Of a stretch of DNA of 64,000 bases, positions 51,378 to 60,503 are shown piece by piece. How positions within the stretch are numbered: the stretch's first letter is position 1; each line of letters starts with the position of its first letter. The position numbers and the translations under genes are program-made. This DNA comes from Pseudomonas sp. C2B4 (GTDB lineage: Bacteria; Pseudomonadota; Gammaproteobacteria; Pseudomonadales; Pseudomonadaceae), in contig NZ_JABFMU010000030.1 of the NCBI RefSeq assembly GCF_013359695.1, positions 1 through 64,000 of the forward strand, written 5' to 3'. The notes beneath the pieces are model-generated. The model had not been told where the DNA came from. It ran no database searches and saw only the letters and a program-made list of their open reading frames with translations.

Positions 51378-52450
51378 CCGGCATCCGGTTTCGGTCGTTC
51401 ATAACGCGCGTTGAAGGCCTCGATGAATCCATTGCGCAAAATCTGCAAAAACGCCTGGAACGCGCTGATATCTCGCCGGTGGACGTTGCCTCTGAGTTCG
51501 ACACGGGTGGCAAACTGGTTCTTGCCCTGGTTTTTCAGTACGGTTTCGGAGCCGCCGACGATGGCTTCCCAGATGGAGCGGAATATCCCCTTGTCCTTGT
51601 TTTCCACGTCCTGCTGCCAATTGAACACGTCGACATCCCTCAACAGCGGTTTGATGTAGCCAGTCAATTTGGCTTTTTGGGCCTTCGCCTCGATCACCAC
51701 ATCGCCGTGGCCGGCATTGAAGTCGAACTTGCCATAGGCCGAGGCGAAGTCGTTCATGCGCTTGAGTTCGATGTCCCGGGCTCGCAGGCGAAATTCGAAG
51801 TCCTCGAAGTTGCTTAGCGGGTCGAACGTCGCATTGGTTTCCAGCGGCGCATGGCCCAATAGCAGGGCCTTGCCTTCGAAACGGGCGTCTCGCTTGCCTT
51901 TGGTGTCGACCACATTGGTCAGGTTGTAGATGCTGGCATCAACCTTGGTGACGTTCATGTTTACCGGTGGCTTGGAATTGAAGTTGCGAAAGCTGATTTT
52001 GCCGTCATCGATCCGCACTTCGTTCAAGGTGATGGGCAGCAGTTTTCCCAATTGCGCACGCCAGTCGGTACCTTCACCTGTCTGGGAGTTTTGTTTATTG
52101 GCGCCGCCGTCGACGAAATTCACTTCGGGATTGATGAACTGCACTTCGGCCACCACCGCATGGTCGTGCCAGAGGGAGTGCCAACTGACCGAAAGGTCGA
52201 TCAATGGCGCGTTGACGAACGGCACGGGGACCTTGCCGTCGACCTTGACGATTTTAAGGCCGTTGATTTTGTAGGCTCCGCGCCACAGGGCCAGGTCCAC
52301 GTCCGCAATCTGACCGCGGTAATCCCCCATGTTCGCCAGTTTGTCATTGAGGTAATCGCGCACCAGCCAGGGCAGCGCGAAGTGCAGGGTAATCAGCAAC
52401 ACAACGAGGCCGGCGAACGTCCATAAAGGCCAGCGGTATCGACGTTTCAT
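51374..52450 (-). CDS. DUF748/AsmA-like membrane-anchored protein
   Basis: A 358-residue protein with one N-terminal membrane anchor (WTFAGLVVLLITLHFALPWLV, about 8-28) and a long periplasmic beta-rich region with repeats of the pattern seen in DUF748/AsmA-like proteins (DLALWRGAYKINGLKIV, LNEVRIDDGKISFRNF). Family members are linked to phospholipid movement and outer membrane integrity. ATG at 52450 is taken because the membrane anchor follows at once; upstream in-frame starts (52480, 52537) have no better site. It is divergent from cysK. Confidence 0.76.
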   Translation of the reverse strand: MKRRYRWPLWTFAGLVVLLITLHFALPWLVRDYLNDKLANMGDYRGQIADVDLALWRGAYKINGLKIVKVDGKVPVPFVNAPLIDLSVSWHSLWHDHAVVAEVQFINPEVNFVDGGANKQNSQTGEGTDWRAQLGKLLPITLNEVRIDDGKISFRNFNSKPPVNMNVTKVDASIYNLTNVVDTKGKRDARFEGKALLLGHAPLETNATFDPLSNFEDFEFRLRARDIELKRMNDFASAYGKFDFNAGHGDVVIEAKAQKAKLTGYIKPLLRDVDVFNWQQDVENKDKGIFRSIWEAIVGGSETVLKNQGKNQFATRVELRGNVHRRDISAFQAFLQILRNGFIEAFNARYERPKPDAG

Positions 52451-52578
52451 GGTGGCAAATCTCTGGCGATCTAAAGCCATTGACTGCGCTGACAACTGGA
52501 CGTTCGACCTGACTGGACGCCCAAGGGCAACAGGCATACCTTGATGCGCTTAATAAATGCTGTATCAAGGACCCAGCC

Positions 52579-53553
52579 ATGAGTCGTATTTTCGCAGACA
52601 ACGCCCATTCCATCGGCAACACGCCGCTGGTGCAGATCAACCGTATCGCCCCGCGCGGTGTGACCATTCTGGCCAAGATCGAAGGGCGCAACCCGGGTTA
52701 TTCGGTGAAATGCCGGATTGGCGCAAACATGATCTGGGACGCCGAAAGCACCGGCAAACTCAAGCCTGGCATGACCATTGTCGAACCGACCTCCGGCAAT
52801 ACCGGCATTGGCCTGGCCTTCGTCGCCGCCGCGCGGGGCTATAAATTGATGCTGACCATGCCGTCGTCCATGAGCATCGAACGACGCAAGGTGCTCAAGG
52901 CACTGGGCGCCGAGCTGGTGCTGACCGAGCCGGCCAAGGGCATGAAGGGCGCCATCGAGAAGGCCGCTGAAATCGTTGCCAGCGATCCGTCCAAATACTT
53001 CATGCCGGCGCAGTTCGATAATCCGGCCAACCCTGCCATCCACGAAAAGACCACCGGACCCGAGATCTGGAACGACACCGATGGTGCCGTTGATGTCCTG
53101 GTGTCAGGCGTCGGAACGGGTGGAACCATCACCGGCGTTTCGAGGTATATCAAGAATACGCAAGGTAAACCGATCATCTCGGTGGCAGTGGAACCCGCCG
53201 TATCGCCGGTGATTACACAGGCGTTGGCCGGTGAAGAGATCAAGCCGAGCCCGCACAAGATCCAGGGTATCGGTGCCGGTTTTGTGCCAAGGAACCTGGA
53301 CCTGTCGATCGTCGACCGGGTGGAATTGGTCAGCGACGAAGAATCCAAGGCCATGGCCCTGCGTCTGATGCAGGAAGAAGGGATTCTGTGCGGTATCTCC
53401 TGCGGCGCAGCGATGGCTGTGGCGGTCCGATTGGCCGAGACCCCGGAAATGCAGGGCAAGACAATCGTGGTGATCCTGCCGGATTCCGGGGAGCGTTACC
53501 TGTCGAGCATGCTGTTCAGCGATCTGTTTACCGAGCAGGAAAACCAGCAGTAA
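52579..53553 (+). CDS. cysK: Cysteine synthase A (O-acetylserine sulfhydrylase)
   Basis: PLP enzyme that makes cysteine from O-acetylserine and sulfide. Lys44 in NPGYSVKCRIG holds PLP, PTSGNTG binds the substrate carboxyl and GVGTGGTITGV the PLP phosphate. The 324 residues and overall match to E. coli CysK favour CysK over the shorter CysM. AAGGA precedes the ATG. A perfect 12-base-arm hairpin follows the stop. Confidence 0.95.
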   Translation: MSRIFADNAHSIGNTPLVQINRIAPRGVTILAKIEGRNPGYSVKCRIGANMIWDAESTGKLKPGMTIVEPTSGNTGIGLAFVAAARGYKLMLTMPSSMSIERRKVLKALGAELVLTEPAKGMKGAIEKAAEIVASDPSKYFMPAQFDNPANPAIHEKTTGPEIWNDTDGAVDVLVSGVGTGGTITGVSRYIKNTQGKPIISVAVEPAVSPVITQALAGEEIKPSPHKIQGIGAGFVPRNLDLSIVDRVELVSDEESKAMALRLMQEEGILCGISCGAAMAVAVRLAETPEMQGKTIVVILPDSGERYLSSMLFSDLFTEQENQQ

Positions 53554-53572
53554 GGGGAGGGTTACCAAATCA

Positions 53573-53607
53573 GGCGTATCGCGGGCAGGCCGCGTCCGCG
53601 ATACGCC
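53573..53607 (+). terminator. Long perfect hairpin after cysK, no T-run
   Basis: GGCGTATCGCGG and CCGCGATACGCC are perfect 12-base arms around an 11-base loop, 20 bases after the cysK stop. There is no T-run, so it may protect the mRNA end or act with Rho rather than be a classic terminator. Confidence 0.6.
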
Positions 53608-53807
53608 GAACATCAGTCTGAACCGGGATAGGTGACCCGGATCAGCGGGCGTTCAGCTGGACCCTGGTAAAAGGGTTTTATTACACAATCCTCAAGAGTG
53701 AATGTTGGAACAGGCGGGTTTTTCCCGAAGTGGGTAGTGTTTATCATGCCGGCTGCAACGTCGGGTAAATGGCGTTGTGTAAAGTGTCCATTATCAGGGA
53801 GTTGTTG

Positions 53808-54746
53808 ATGACCTTTTCCTTTGCCGCAAAGGCGTCGCTGTTGCTGCTGTTTCTCGGCAGTACGCTCTATGTGCATTTACGCGGCAAGGCGCGGTTGCCG
53901 GTTCTGCGCCAGTTCGTCAACCATTCGGCACTGTTCGCCCCCTATAACGCGTTGATGTACCTCTTCTCCGGCGTACCTTCCAAACCTTATCTGGACCGCA
54001 GCAAGTTCCCTGAGCTGGATGTGCTCAAGGATAATTGGGAAGTCATTCGCGACGAAGCGATGCACCTGTTCGACGAAGGCTATATTCGCGCCGCCGAAAA
54101 GAACAACGACGCCGGTTTCGGCTCGTTCTTCAAGAAAGGCTGGAAGCGTTTTTACCTCAAGTGGTATGACAAACCACTGCCTTCAGCGAATCTGCTGTGC
54201 CCCAAAACCGTGTCCCTGGTCAGCGGTATTCCCAACGTCAAGGGGGCCATGTTTGCGCTCTTGCCAGGCGGCAGTCACCTCAACCCGCACCGCGATCCGT
54301 TTGCCGGTTCCCTGCGTTATCACCTGGGCCTGTCGACACCCAACTCCGATGATTGCCGCATCTTTGTCGACGGTCAGGAGTACGCCTGGCGCGACGGCGA
54401 AGACGTGATGTTCGATGAGACCTATGTGCACTGGGTCAAGAACGAAACCGACAAGACTCGGGTCATCCTGTTCTGCGATATCGAGCGACCGCTGAGCAAC
54501 CGCTTGATGACTCGCATCAACCGTTCGATCAGTGCTTTTTTAGGCCGCGCCACCGCGCCGCAAAACCTCGATGACGAACGTGTTGGCGGCATCAATCAGG
54601 CTTACGCCTGGAGCAAGAACTCCAGCGACCGGATCAGTGGCGTGGTCAAGCAGTGGAAGCGTCGCAACCCCAAGGGCTACCGAGTACTGCGCCCGGTGTT
54701 GGCGGTAGTCGTGTTGACGTTATTGGGATATTGGTTGTTTGGTTAA
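53808..54746 (+). CDS. lpxO: Lipid A 2-hydroxylase LpxO
   Basis: Fe(II)/2-oxoglutarate hydroxylase of the aspartyl/asparaginyl beta-hydroxylase family, 312 residues, acting on secondary fatty chains of lipid A. It has an N-terminal membrane anchor (about 5-22) and a C-terminal one (VLAVVVLTLLGYWLF). LFAPYNALMYLFSGVPSKPY and DNWEVIRDEAMHLFDEGYI closely match the Salmonella LpxO pattern. The iron ligands lie in NPHRDPF (HxD) and ETYVHWVKN, and the 2-oxoglutarate Arg is in KTRVILF. CAGGGAG precedes the ATG at 53808. Confidence 0.9.
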   Translation: MTFSFAAKASLLLLFLGSTLYVHLRGKARLPVLRQFVNHSALFAPYNALMYLFSGVPSKPYLDRSKFPELDVLKDNWEVIRDEAMHLFDEGYIRAAEKNNDAGFGSFFKKGWKRFYLKWYDKPLPSANLLCPKTVSLVSGIPNVKGAMFALLPGGSHLNPHRDPFAGSLRYHLGLSTPNSDDCRIFVDGQEYAWRDGEDVMFDETYVHWVKNETDKTRVILFCDIERPLSNRLMTRINRSISAFLGRATAPQNLDDERVGGINQAYAWSKNSSDRISGVVKQWKRRNPKGYRVLRPVLAVVVLTLLGYWLFG

Positions 54747-54750
54747 TGCC

Positions 54751-54853
54751 CCTGTAGGAGCGAGCCTGCTCGCGATGGGCATAAACGATAACGCGTGCAT
54801 TCTGGATGAGCGCGGTGCCCTTGAGACTATCGCGAGCAGGCTCGCTCCTGCAG
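54751..54853. repeat. REP-like inverted pair, GTAGGAG variant
   Basis: Two REP units 50 bases apart. Both arms have TAGGAGCGAGCCTGCTCGCG or its equivalent with CTCCTGCAGG ends instead of CTCCCACA, a variant end-sequence also seen at 60669-60692. Confidence 0.85.
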
Positions 54854-54868
54854 GAGACCGTTCACTTA

Positions 54869-54898
54869 TTGCAATCCATGTCGAGCGCTGGTTATAGT
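54869..54898 (+). promoter_or_regulatory. Candidate promoter before a small ORF
   Basis: TTGCAA at 54869-54874, an 18-base spacer and TATAGT at 54893-54898. It would start a transcript about 50 bases before the ATG at 54954. Confidence 0.5.
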
Positions 54899-54953
54899 CG
54901 GCGCACAGTGAATTCCCTGATTCACTATCAAACCCTCTACAAAAGATCAGCCC

Positions 54954-55118
54954 ATGCCTGCATCCCTCATCAACGCGGTAGTCGATTCAGCGGTCAACGC
55001 TGGCGTCGTGCCGTGCGGGAATCAGCAGCCTGTGCAGATCAGTCATTACCCTCCACCTGTCAGTAGCACGCCGGTGTACGCAGTCGTATCACCGCCGGGC
55101 GTTGGTGTTTGGGGCTGA
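54954..55118 (+). CDS. Possible small protein, 54 residues
   Basis: A short open frame (MPASLINAVVDSAVNAGVVP at the start, ending SPPGVGVWG) with one cysteine and many V and P. It follows a plausible promoter. The ribosome binding site is weak, so translation is uncertain. No family recognised; it may instead be part of the untranslated leader of the exporter gene. Confidence 0.35.
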   Translation: MPASLINAVVDSAVNAGVVPCGNQQPVQISHYPPPVSSTPVYAVVSPPGVGVWG

Positions 55119-55214
55119 TCAGCGTTTCTCTGCTGACCCCTGCACCCGCCTGAAAAAACTACTGAATTTCAGCTTCGGCTGAGTTGGCTCTTTGCCTGAC
55201 TACAGGTGGTATCC

Positions 55215-56078
55215 ATGTTTGTCCTTTCTCAGAAGTCCGCGCTCGCGGCGGCCTCCACGAGCCTGTTCGTCCTGCTGTGGAGCAGCGGGGCGATCTTCTC
55301 CAAATGGGGGCTGGCCCACGCCGCACCCTTTGCCTTTCTGCTGGTGCGCTTTGTCATCGCCTTGTGCGGTTTGTTGTTGCTGGTGCCGTTGCTCAAGCTG
55401 AAGTTGCCCAAAGGTGGACAACCGATGCTGTACGCGATGGCCACGGGGGTGGTGTTGCTGGGGGCTTATCAGATTTTCTATCTGCTGGCCCTGGACCTGA
55501 AAGTCACTCCGGGGGTCATGGCGACGATCATGGGCGTGCAACCGATTCTCACGGTGGTGATCATGGAACGTCAGCGTTCGGCCAGCCGGATGTTCGGCCT
55601 GGCGCTGGGCTTGGCCGGATTGATCATGGTGGTTTATCAGGGCATCGGTCTGGCCGGCATGTCGCTGGCCGGGATGCTCTTTGGTTTGCTGGCGCTGGCG
55701 AGCATGACGTTCGGTTCGATCATGCAGAAGCGCATCACCGATAATCCCCTCGGCACGCTGCCGGTGCAGTACCTGGCCGGGTTGTTGCTCTGTGGGATCT
55801 TCGTGCCGTTCCAGCCGTTTCACTTCGAGCACAACAGCGGTTTTATCGTGCCGGTGTTGTGGATGGGGCTGGTGGTATCGGTGCTGGCGACCTTGCTGCT
55901 GTACCGCTTGATCGCCCGGGGCAATCTGGTGAATGTCACCAGTCTGTTCTACCTGGTGCCGGCGGTGACGGCGGTGATGGATTACCTGTTTTTCGGTAAC
56001 CGGTTGGCGACATTGAGCATGCTGGGCATGCTGTTGATCATCGTTGGCCTGGTGTTTGTGTTCCGTAAAACGGCGTAA
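55215..56078 (+). CDS. DMT-superfamily (EamA) exporter
   Basis: A 287-residue inner-membrane protein with ten predicted helices and two EamA halves. The first opens LFVLLWSSGAIFSKWGLAHA, the second LAGMLFGLLALASMTFGSI. Such proteins usually export amino acids or metabolites; substrate unknown. The ATG at 55215 is preceded by GGTGG; an alternative GTG lies nine bases upstream. A strong terminator follows the stop. Confidence 0.85.
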   Translation: MFVLSQKSALAAASTSLFVLLWSSGAIFSKWGLAHAAPFAFLLVRFVIALCGLLLLVPLLKLKLPKGGQPMLYAMATGVVLLGAYQIFYLLALDLKVTPGVMATIMGVQPILTVVIMERQRSASRMFGLALGLAGLIMVVYQGIGLAGMSLAGMLFGLLALASMTFGSIMQKRITDNPLGTLPVQYLAGLLLCGIFVPFQPFHFEHNSGFIVPVLWMGLVVSVLATLLLYRLIARGNLVNVTSLFYLVPAVTAVMDYLFFGNRLATLSMLGMLLIIVGLVFVFRKTA

Positions 56079-56090
56079 ACCTGTGAAGGT

Positions 56091-56115
56091 CCGGAGCATC
56101 GCTCCGGGCCTTTTT
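56091..56115 (+). terminator. Intrinsic terminator of the DMT exporter gene
   Basis: CCGGAGC-ATC-GCTCCGG followed by GCC and five T, ending at the stop codon of the convergent LysR gene. Confidence 0.9.
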
Positions 56116-57056
56116 CATTTGGTCAGCGCATGTTCGGCGCGCACCGAATTCATGAACGCCTGCATCGCCGACGATTGAATGCGATGACGACGCGTGATCA
56201 AACCATAGGGCGGCAGTCGCGCTTCGAATTTGATCGGCAACACGGCCAGCAAATCACGACCTGGATAATCCTCGACCACCGACACCGGCGTCACGCCGAG
56301 CATGTCGGTCTGCTGGATCAGCGAAAGCAAGGTCATGATCGAGGTGGTTTCGACGATGCTGCTCGGGATATCGACCCGGGCATTGTGGAACACCTGATTG
56401 ATGATCGCGCGCATCGGGCTCGGATGCTGTTGCAGCACCCAGGTCTGGTTCTGCAACTCGGCCCAGCTCAGTTGGGTCTCCTTAGCCAACGGATTTTGTG
56501 CACCGCAAATCACGCACAAGGCTTCTTCACCCAGGCTGTCGAAGAGCAATTCTTCGGCCCGCGCCCCCACCGGGATTCGCCCGAGCACCACGTCCAGTTG
56601 ATCCTGCAACAGTGCCTGCACCAGCACGTCGCTGGTGTCGACCTGAATGCTCATGGACAACCGTGGATGGCTCTGTTTCAAGGTGGCGATGGTGCGGGTC
56701 AACAGCCCCGACGCGAGTGCCGGAATGGCACCGACGGCGACGCGGCCAAGATTGCCGGACTCCAGCGCCACCAGTTCCTCGCGCATGCCGCTGAGTTCGG
56801 CGAACACCATGCGTGCGTAGTAGATGACGGTTTCCCCGAACGGGGTCGAGCGCATGCCCCGGGGCAGGCGTTCGAAGAGTTCGACACCGAGCAGATCCTC
56901 GGCCTCGTGCAGCATCTTGGTGGCTGCCGGCTGGGTCATGCCGATGTGGTCGGCGGCGCGGCGCAATGAACCGAATTCCTGCAACGCCAGCATCAGGCGC
57001 AGTTGGCGCAGACGCAGTCGGCTGTGGATCACATTGGCTACAGGAATTCGGGTCAT
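56115..57056 (-). CDS. LysR-family regulator of the tripartite transporter/lactonase locus
   Basis: LTTR of 313 residues. The HTH is near the N-terminus (SLRRAADHIGMTQPAATKMLHEAEDLLG) and the C-terminal co-inducer domain spans about 95-300, similar to the GbpR/PcaR-like group. It lies 69 bases downstream of the TctA-like gene on the same strand, at the end of the minus-strand set, and could be cotranscribed with it. Its probable sites are two inverted ATA-N9-TAT boxes (60375-60393, 60504-60522) in the divergent control region. ATG at 57056 chosen; the start 14 codons upstream lacks support. Confidence 0.88.
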   Translation of the reverse strand: MTRIPVANVIHSRLRLRQLRLMLALQEFGSLRRAADHIGMTQPAATKMLHEAEDLLGVELFERLPRGMRSTPFGETVIYYARMVFAELSGMREELVALESGNLGRVAVGAIPALASGLLTRTIATLKQSHPRLSMSIQVDTSDVLVQALLQDQLDVVLGRIPVGARAEELLFDSLGEEALCVICGAQNPLAKETQLSWAELQNQTWVLQQHPSPMRAIINQVFHNARVDIPSSIVETTSIMTLLSLIQQTDMLGVTPVSVVEDYPGRDLLAVLPIKFEARLPPYGLITRRHRIQSSAMQAFMNSVRAEHALTK

Positions 57057-57125
57057 GGGCCGCGCTCGCAGAAAAGACTGCGGCAAGCCTGACAACAAAT
57101 GTCAGGCGTTGCCAGCATTGCTGTG

Positions 57126-58655
57126 TCACAGCACCGATTTTGGCTTGGCGACTGGGGATTTGCGCAGGCCCATCAGTGATTGCAGCGCTTTGGAAATCAA
57201 CGGCCAGAACAGCATCAGCAGCGCCGCCGTGGTCAGACTGCCCACCAACGGGTTGGACCAGAAAATCCCGATATGCCCGTCGGAAAACAGCATCGACTGG
57301 CGGAACGCATCCTCGGCCTTGTCGCCCAGCACCGCCGCCAGTACCAGCGGAGCGATGGGGTAACCGAGCTTCTTGAACAGATAACCCAGCGCACCGAAGC
57401 CCAGCATCAGCACCACGTCGAAGAACGAGTTGTGCACCGAGTACGCACCGATGGCGCAGACCATGATGATGATTGGCGCAATGATCGAGAACGGAATGCG
57501 CAGGATCGAGGCGAACAGCGGCACGGTGGCCAGCACCACGATCAGACTCACCACGTTACCCAGGTACATGCTCGCAATCAGGCCCCAGACAAAATCATGC
57601 TGCTCGACGAACAGCGTCGGGCCAGGGTGCAAACCCCAGATCATCAGGCCACCGAGCATCACCGCCGCCGTGGCCGAACCCGGAATACCCAAGGTCAGCA
57701 TCGGCAACAGGGCACTGGTGCCGGCGGCGTGGTCGGCGGTTTCCGGGGCGATCACCCCTTCGACTTCGCCCTTGCCGAAGTTGTCGCGGTTCTTCGAGAA
57801 ACGCCGGGCCAGGCTGTAGCTCATGAACGATGCCGCTGTCGGCCCGCCGGGGGTAATGCCCATCCAGCAACCGACCAGCGTGCTGCGCACGATTGTCCAC
57901 CAGTAGCGCGGCAGTTTGGCCCAGGTCCGCAGGATCACCATCGGCGTGATGCGCGCATGTTCGCCACGGAACACCAGGCCTTCCTCCACCGTGCAGAGGA
58001 TTTCGCCAATGCCGAACAGACCGATTACCGCCACTTCGAAGCTGATGCCGGTCATCAGGATTGGCTGGTCGAAGGTCAGGCGCAGGTTGCCGGAGACGGT
58101 GTCCATGCCGACCGCCGCCATGGCGAAGCCAATCATCATCGCCACCACGGTTTTCAGCGGTGGATTCTTGCTCATGCCGATGAAGGTGCAGAACGCCAAC
58201 AGGTACACTGCGAAGAACTCCGGCGAGCTGAACGACATGGCGAACTCGGCGATGCGAGTCGACAGGAAGGTCAGCAGCAATACCCCGCACAAGGCGCCGA
58301 TCAGCGCCGAGCTGAACGCGGCGGTCAGGGCCTCGGCGGCGCGACCTTCGCGGGCCATTGGGTAGCCGTCGAACGTGGTCGCCACCGATGAGGGCTCACC
58401 GGGGATGTTGAACAGGATCGAGGTGATCGAACCGCCAAACAACGCCCCCCAATACATGCACGACAGCAGGATGATCGCCGACACTGGCGACATGGTGAAC
58501 GTCAGCGGCAGCAGCAACGCCACGCCGTTAGGGGCGCCAAGGCCGGGCAATACGCCGACCAGAATGCCCAGCAGCACGCCGACCACCATCAGGCCGATAT
58601 GGCCCGGCGTCAGGATCAGGTTCATGCCTTGCAGCAGGGAATCGAATTCGCTCAT
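57126..58655 (-). CDS. TctA-type large permease, second tripartite system
   Basis: A 509-residue, 12-segment large permease of a tripartite tricarboxylate-type transporter. GVLPGLGAPNGVALLLP near residues 34-50 parallels the TctA at 3128-4642, and LFNIPGEPSSVATTFDGYP follows. It starts inside the TctB-like stop (4-base overlap). Its substrate is set by the receptor at 59236-60252 and is not known. Confidence 0.93.
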   Translation of the reverse strand: MSEFDSLLQGMNLILTPGHIGLMVVGVLLGILVGVLPGLGAPNGVALLLPLTFTMSPVSAIILLSCMYWGALFGGSITSILFNIPGEPSSVATTFDGYPMAREGRAAEALTAAFSSALIGALCGVLLLTFLSTRIAEFAMSFSSPEFFAVYLLAFCTFIGMSKNPPLKTVVAMMIGFAMAAVGMDTVSGNLRLTFDQPILMTGISFEVAVIGLFGIGEILCTVEEGLVFRGEHARITPMVILRTWAKLPRYWWTIVRSTLVGCWMGITPGGPTAASFMSYSLARRFSKNRDNFGKGEVEGVIAPETADHAAGTSALLPMLTLGIPGSATAAVMLGGLMIWGLHPGPTLFVEQHDFVWGLIASMYLGNVVSLIVVLATVPLFASILRIPFSIIAPIIIMVCAIGAYSVHNSFFDVVLMLGFGALGYLFKKLGYPIAPLVLAAVLGDKAEDAFRQSMLFSDGHIGIFWSNPLVGSLTTAALLMLFWPLISKALQSLMGLRKSPVAKPKSVL

Positions 58656-59185
58656 TTGAAATGTCTCCCGGCCAGGGCAATCCAGTCGCCCATCGGACCG
58701 GCATCCAGCGGGACCTTGAACCACAGCGCGAAAATCAGGTAACTGGCGAGCACCGCGCCCAAAGACACCGTGGCAATCATCCATTTTCCATAGGGTTTGG
58801 CGCGTACCGTGTCACGCCACATGAACCAGGCGATGAACACCGCCGAGGCGAGGTAAATGCCGGTGAAGGGCATCGCAGCGACGAACAGCGCAATGGGGAC
58901 GAACACCGACATCACTTGCCTGAACGCCCCACGACTGACAAAGGCCACGCTCAGGGCTTGCCAGCGCACCAGGGTCAGCACGCCGTTGGCCACGCTCGCG
59001 GCACTCAACAGCAAGCCGATGTAGAAGGGGAAGTAACCCGGCTCGGGGCCGGCGTCGCCCCAGCCGATACCTTGTTCGACGCTGCCGAACATCACCACCA
59101 CGCCGATCAGGGTGGTGAACAGCGCCAGGCCGAGTTCGACCCAACGGGTGCCGACCAGCGCCGGTGAATCCGAAGAATGGGACAT
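58652..59185 (-). CDS. TctB-type small permease, second tripartite system
   Basis: A 177-residue membrane protein with about four segments, a position and size typical of TctB. It overlaps the TctA-like gene by four bases and is 50 bases downstream of the receptor gene. Confidence 0.9.
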   Translation of the reverse strand: MSHSSDSPALVGTRWVELGLALFTTLIGVVVMFGSVEQGIGWGDAGPEPGYFPFYIGLLLSAASVANGVLTLVRWQALSVAFVSRGAFRQVMSVFVPIALFVAAMPFTGIYLASAVFIAWFMWRDTVRAKPYGKWMIATVSLGAVLASYLIFALWFKVPLDAGPMGDWIALAGRHFK

Positions 59186-59235
59186 GAAAACACCTCCAGC
59201 AGGTGACGGCCGCCCGTCAGCGAGCGGCCGCGACT

Positions 59236-60252
59236 TCAGTTTTTCAGCCAGCCGGCTTCCTTGAACACCGGGGTGACACGGGCCGTGTCCTGCTCGATGT
59301 AGGCGGTCAACGGTTCACCTTCAAGGAAGGTTGGCACCAGGGCGTTCTGCTTGACGTAGGCTTTGAATTCGTCGGTTTGCGTGACTTTACGCATCAACTC
59401 GACATAGAACGCGCGCTGCTCGGCGCTGACGTCGCCGGGCATGAACACGGTGCGCGGGAAGCGGTACTGATCGATGCCCAGGCCTTGTTCATGGCAGGTC
59501 GGTACGTCGGCCCAGGATTTATCGCCGGCGACTTTGTCGGTGTAGCTCATGCGCTCCTTGCTGAACACGCACAGCGGTTCGACCTGATCGCCGCGCCATT
59601 GGCTGATGCTTTCGCTGGGGTTGTTGACGTTGGCGGCGATGTGTTTGCCGGCCAGTTGCGTCGCGGCTTCGCTGCCGCTCTTGAACGGGATGTACACCAG
59701 TTTGCTGTTGGTGGTCTGGTTCAGCAGCAGGGTCAGGGTCTGGTCGACATCCTTGGACTGGCTGCCGCCCATGCGCAGGTTCGACGGGTCAGCCTTCACC
59801 GCTTCGTAGAAGCCTTTGGCGTCTTTCCAGGGCGCACCCTTGTAGCTCCAGAGAATGAAGTCGTCCTCGGCCACGGCGGCAATCGGCGTCAGTTCCTGCC
59901 ATTGGTAGCCGAGCTTGGACACCAGCGGCAGCAGGTAGATGTTGTTGGTGCCGATCACCAGTTTTTCGGCATCGCCCTTGTTCATCTTCATGTCGAGGAA
60001 CGCTTCGGCACCATTGCCGCCGCCCTTGTTGAGGACGATGGTGTTGACGTCGAGCAGTTTGTGGGTGGTGATGATCGACTGGATCAGGCGACCGAGTTGG
60101 TCGGTGCCGCCGCCAGGGCCGCCGGCGACGACGATTTCGACGTTCTTGTCCGGCTGCCAGGCAGCCTGGGCGATTGCGGGGAGGGCGCCTGCGGCGATCA
60201 GGGTGCAGCCAAGAAACAGACGGGAAGTGCGACGGACGAATGCATTTCGCAT
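59236..60252 (-). CDS. TctC/Bug-type periplasmic receptor, second tripartite system
   Basis: A 338-residue substrate-binding protein with a signal peptide (cleavage near AQAAW). The ligand loop is VAGGPGGGTDQLGR, resembling the PGGG(F/T)D of TctC. First gene of the minus-strand transporter operon. AAAAACAA (60268-60275 on the minus strand) ahead of the ATG looks like a CA motif. Given the neighbours (lactonase, PdxA2), a sugar acid or lactone derivative is a possible ligand, inferred only. Confidence 0.9.
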   Translation of the reverse strand: MRNAFVRRTSRLFLGCTLIAAGALPAIAQAAWQPDKNVEIVVAGGPGGGTDQLGRLIQSIITTHKLLDVNTIVLNKGGGNGAEAFLDMKMNKGDAEKLVIGTNNIYLLPLVSKLGYQWQELTPIAAVAEDDFILWSYKGAPWKDAKGFYEAVKADPSNLRMGGSQSKDVDQTLTLLLNQTTNSKLVYIPFKSGSEAATQLAGKHIAANVNNPSESISQWRGDQVEPLCVFSKERMSYTDKVAGDKSWADVPTCHEQGLGIDQYRFPRTVFMPGDVSAEQRAFYVELMRKVTQTDEFKAYVKQNALVPTFLEGEPLTAYIEQDTARVTPVFKEAGWLKN

Positions 60253-60267
60253 GATGGAAGGGCCTCG

Positions 60268-60275
60268 TTGTTTTT
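60268..60275 (-). promoter_or_regulatory. CA-like motif in the second receptor leader
   Basis: Minus-strand AAAAACAA fits the looser AANAANAA target of Hfq/Crc just before the receptor gene start. Confidence 0.4.
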
Positions 60276-60374
60276 GTAGTTGTTATGAGTGACTTGTCTG
60301 TGCGGTAAAGCCGCAAGCCTGGGCCGAGTGTGGGAACGCCGCGTCGCCGCGTCTAGTCAAAACAATACATACAC

Positions 60375-60393
60375 CGATAGCCTGGGGTTATAG
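60375..60393. promoter_or_regulatory. LysR-type box 1
   Basis: CGATAGCCTGGGGTTATAG contains ATA-N9-TAT (a T-N11-A LTTR core). A near-copy, 16 of 19 bases identical, lies in inverted orientation at 60504-60522. Confidence 0.6.
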
Positions 60394-60503
60394 CTCACAA
60401 GCGGATGCGTAGCGGCGAATGCTCAACATCCGGGATCAGAGCGATTTTGGTCACAAGTCGAAACAGTAGGGGTCCGCTGAAAGCGCCGTGAAAGTCAGGT
60501 ATG

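Larger units (their letters stand above)
54747..55214. other. Gap between lpxO and the DMT exporter
   Basis: 468 bases with a REP pair (54751-54853), a sigma-70-like promoter (54869-54898), and a possible 54-codon gene (54954-55118), then about 95 bases to the exporter. No other feature seen. Confidence 0.6.
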
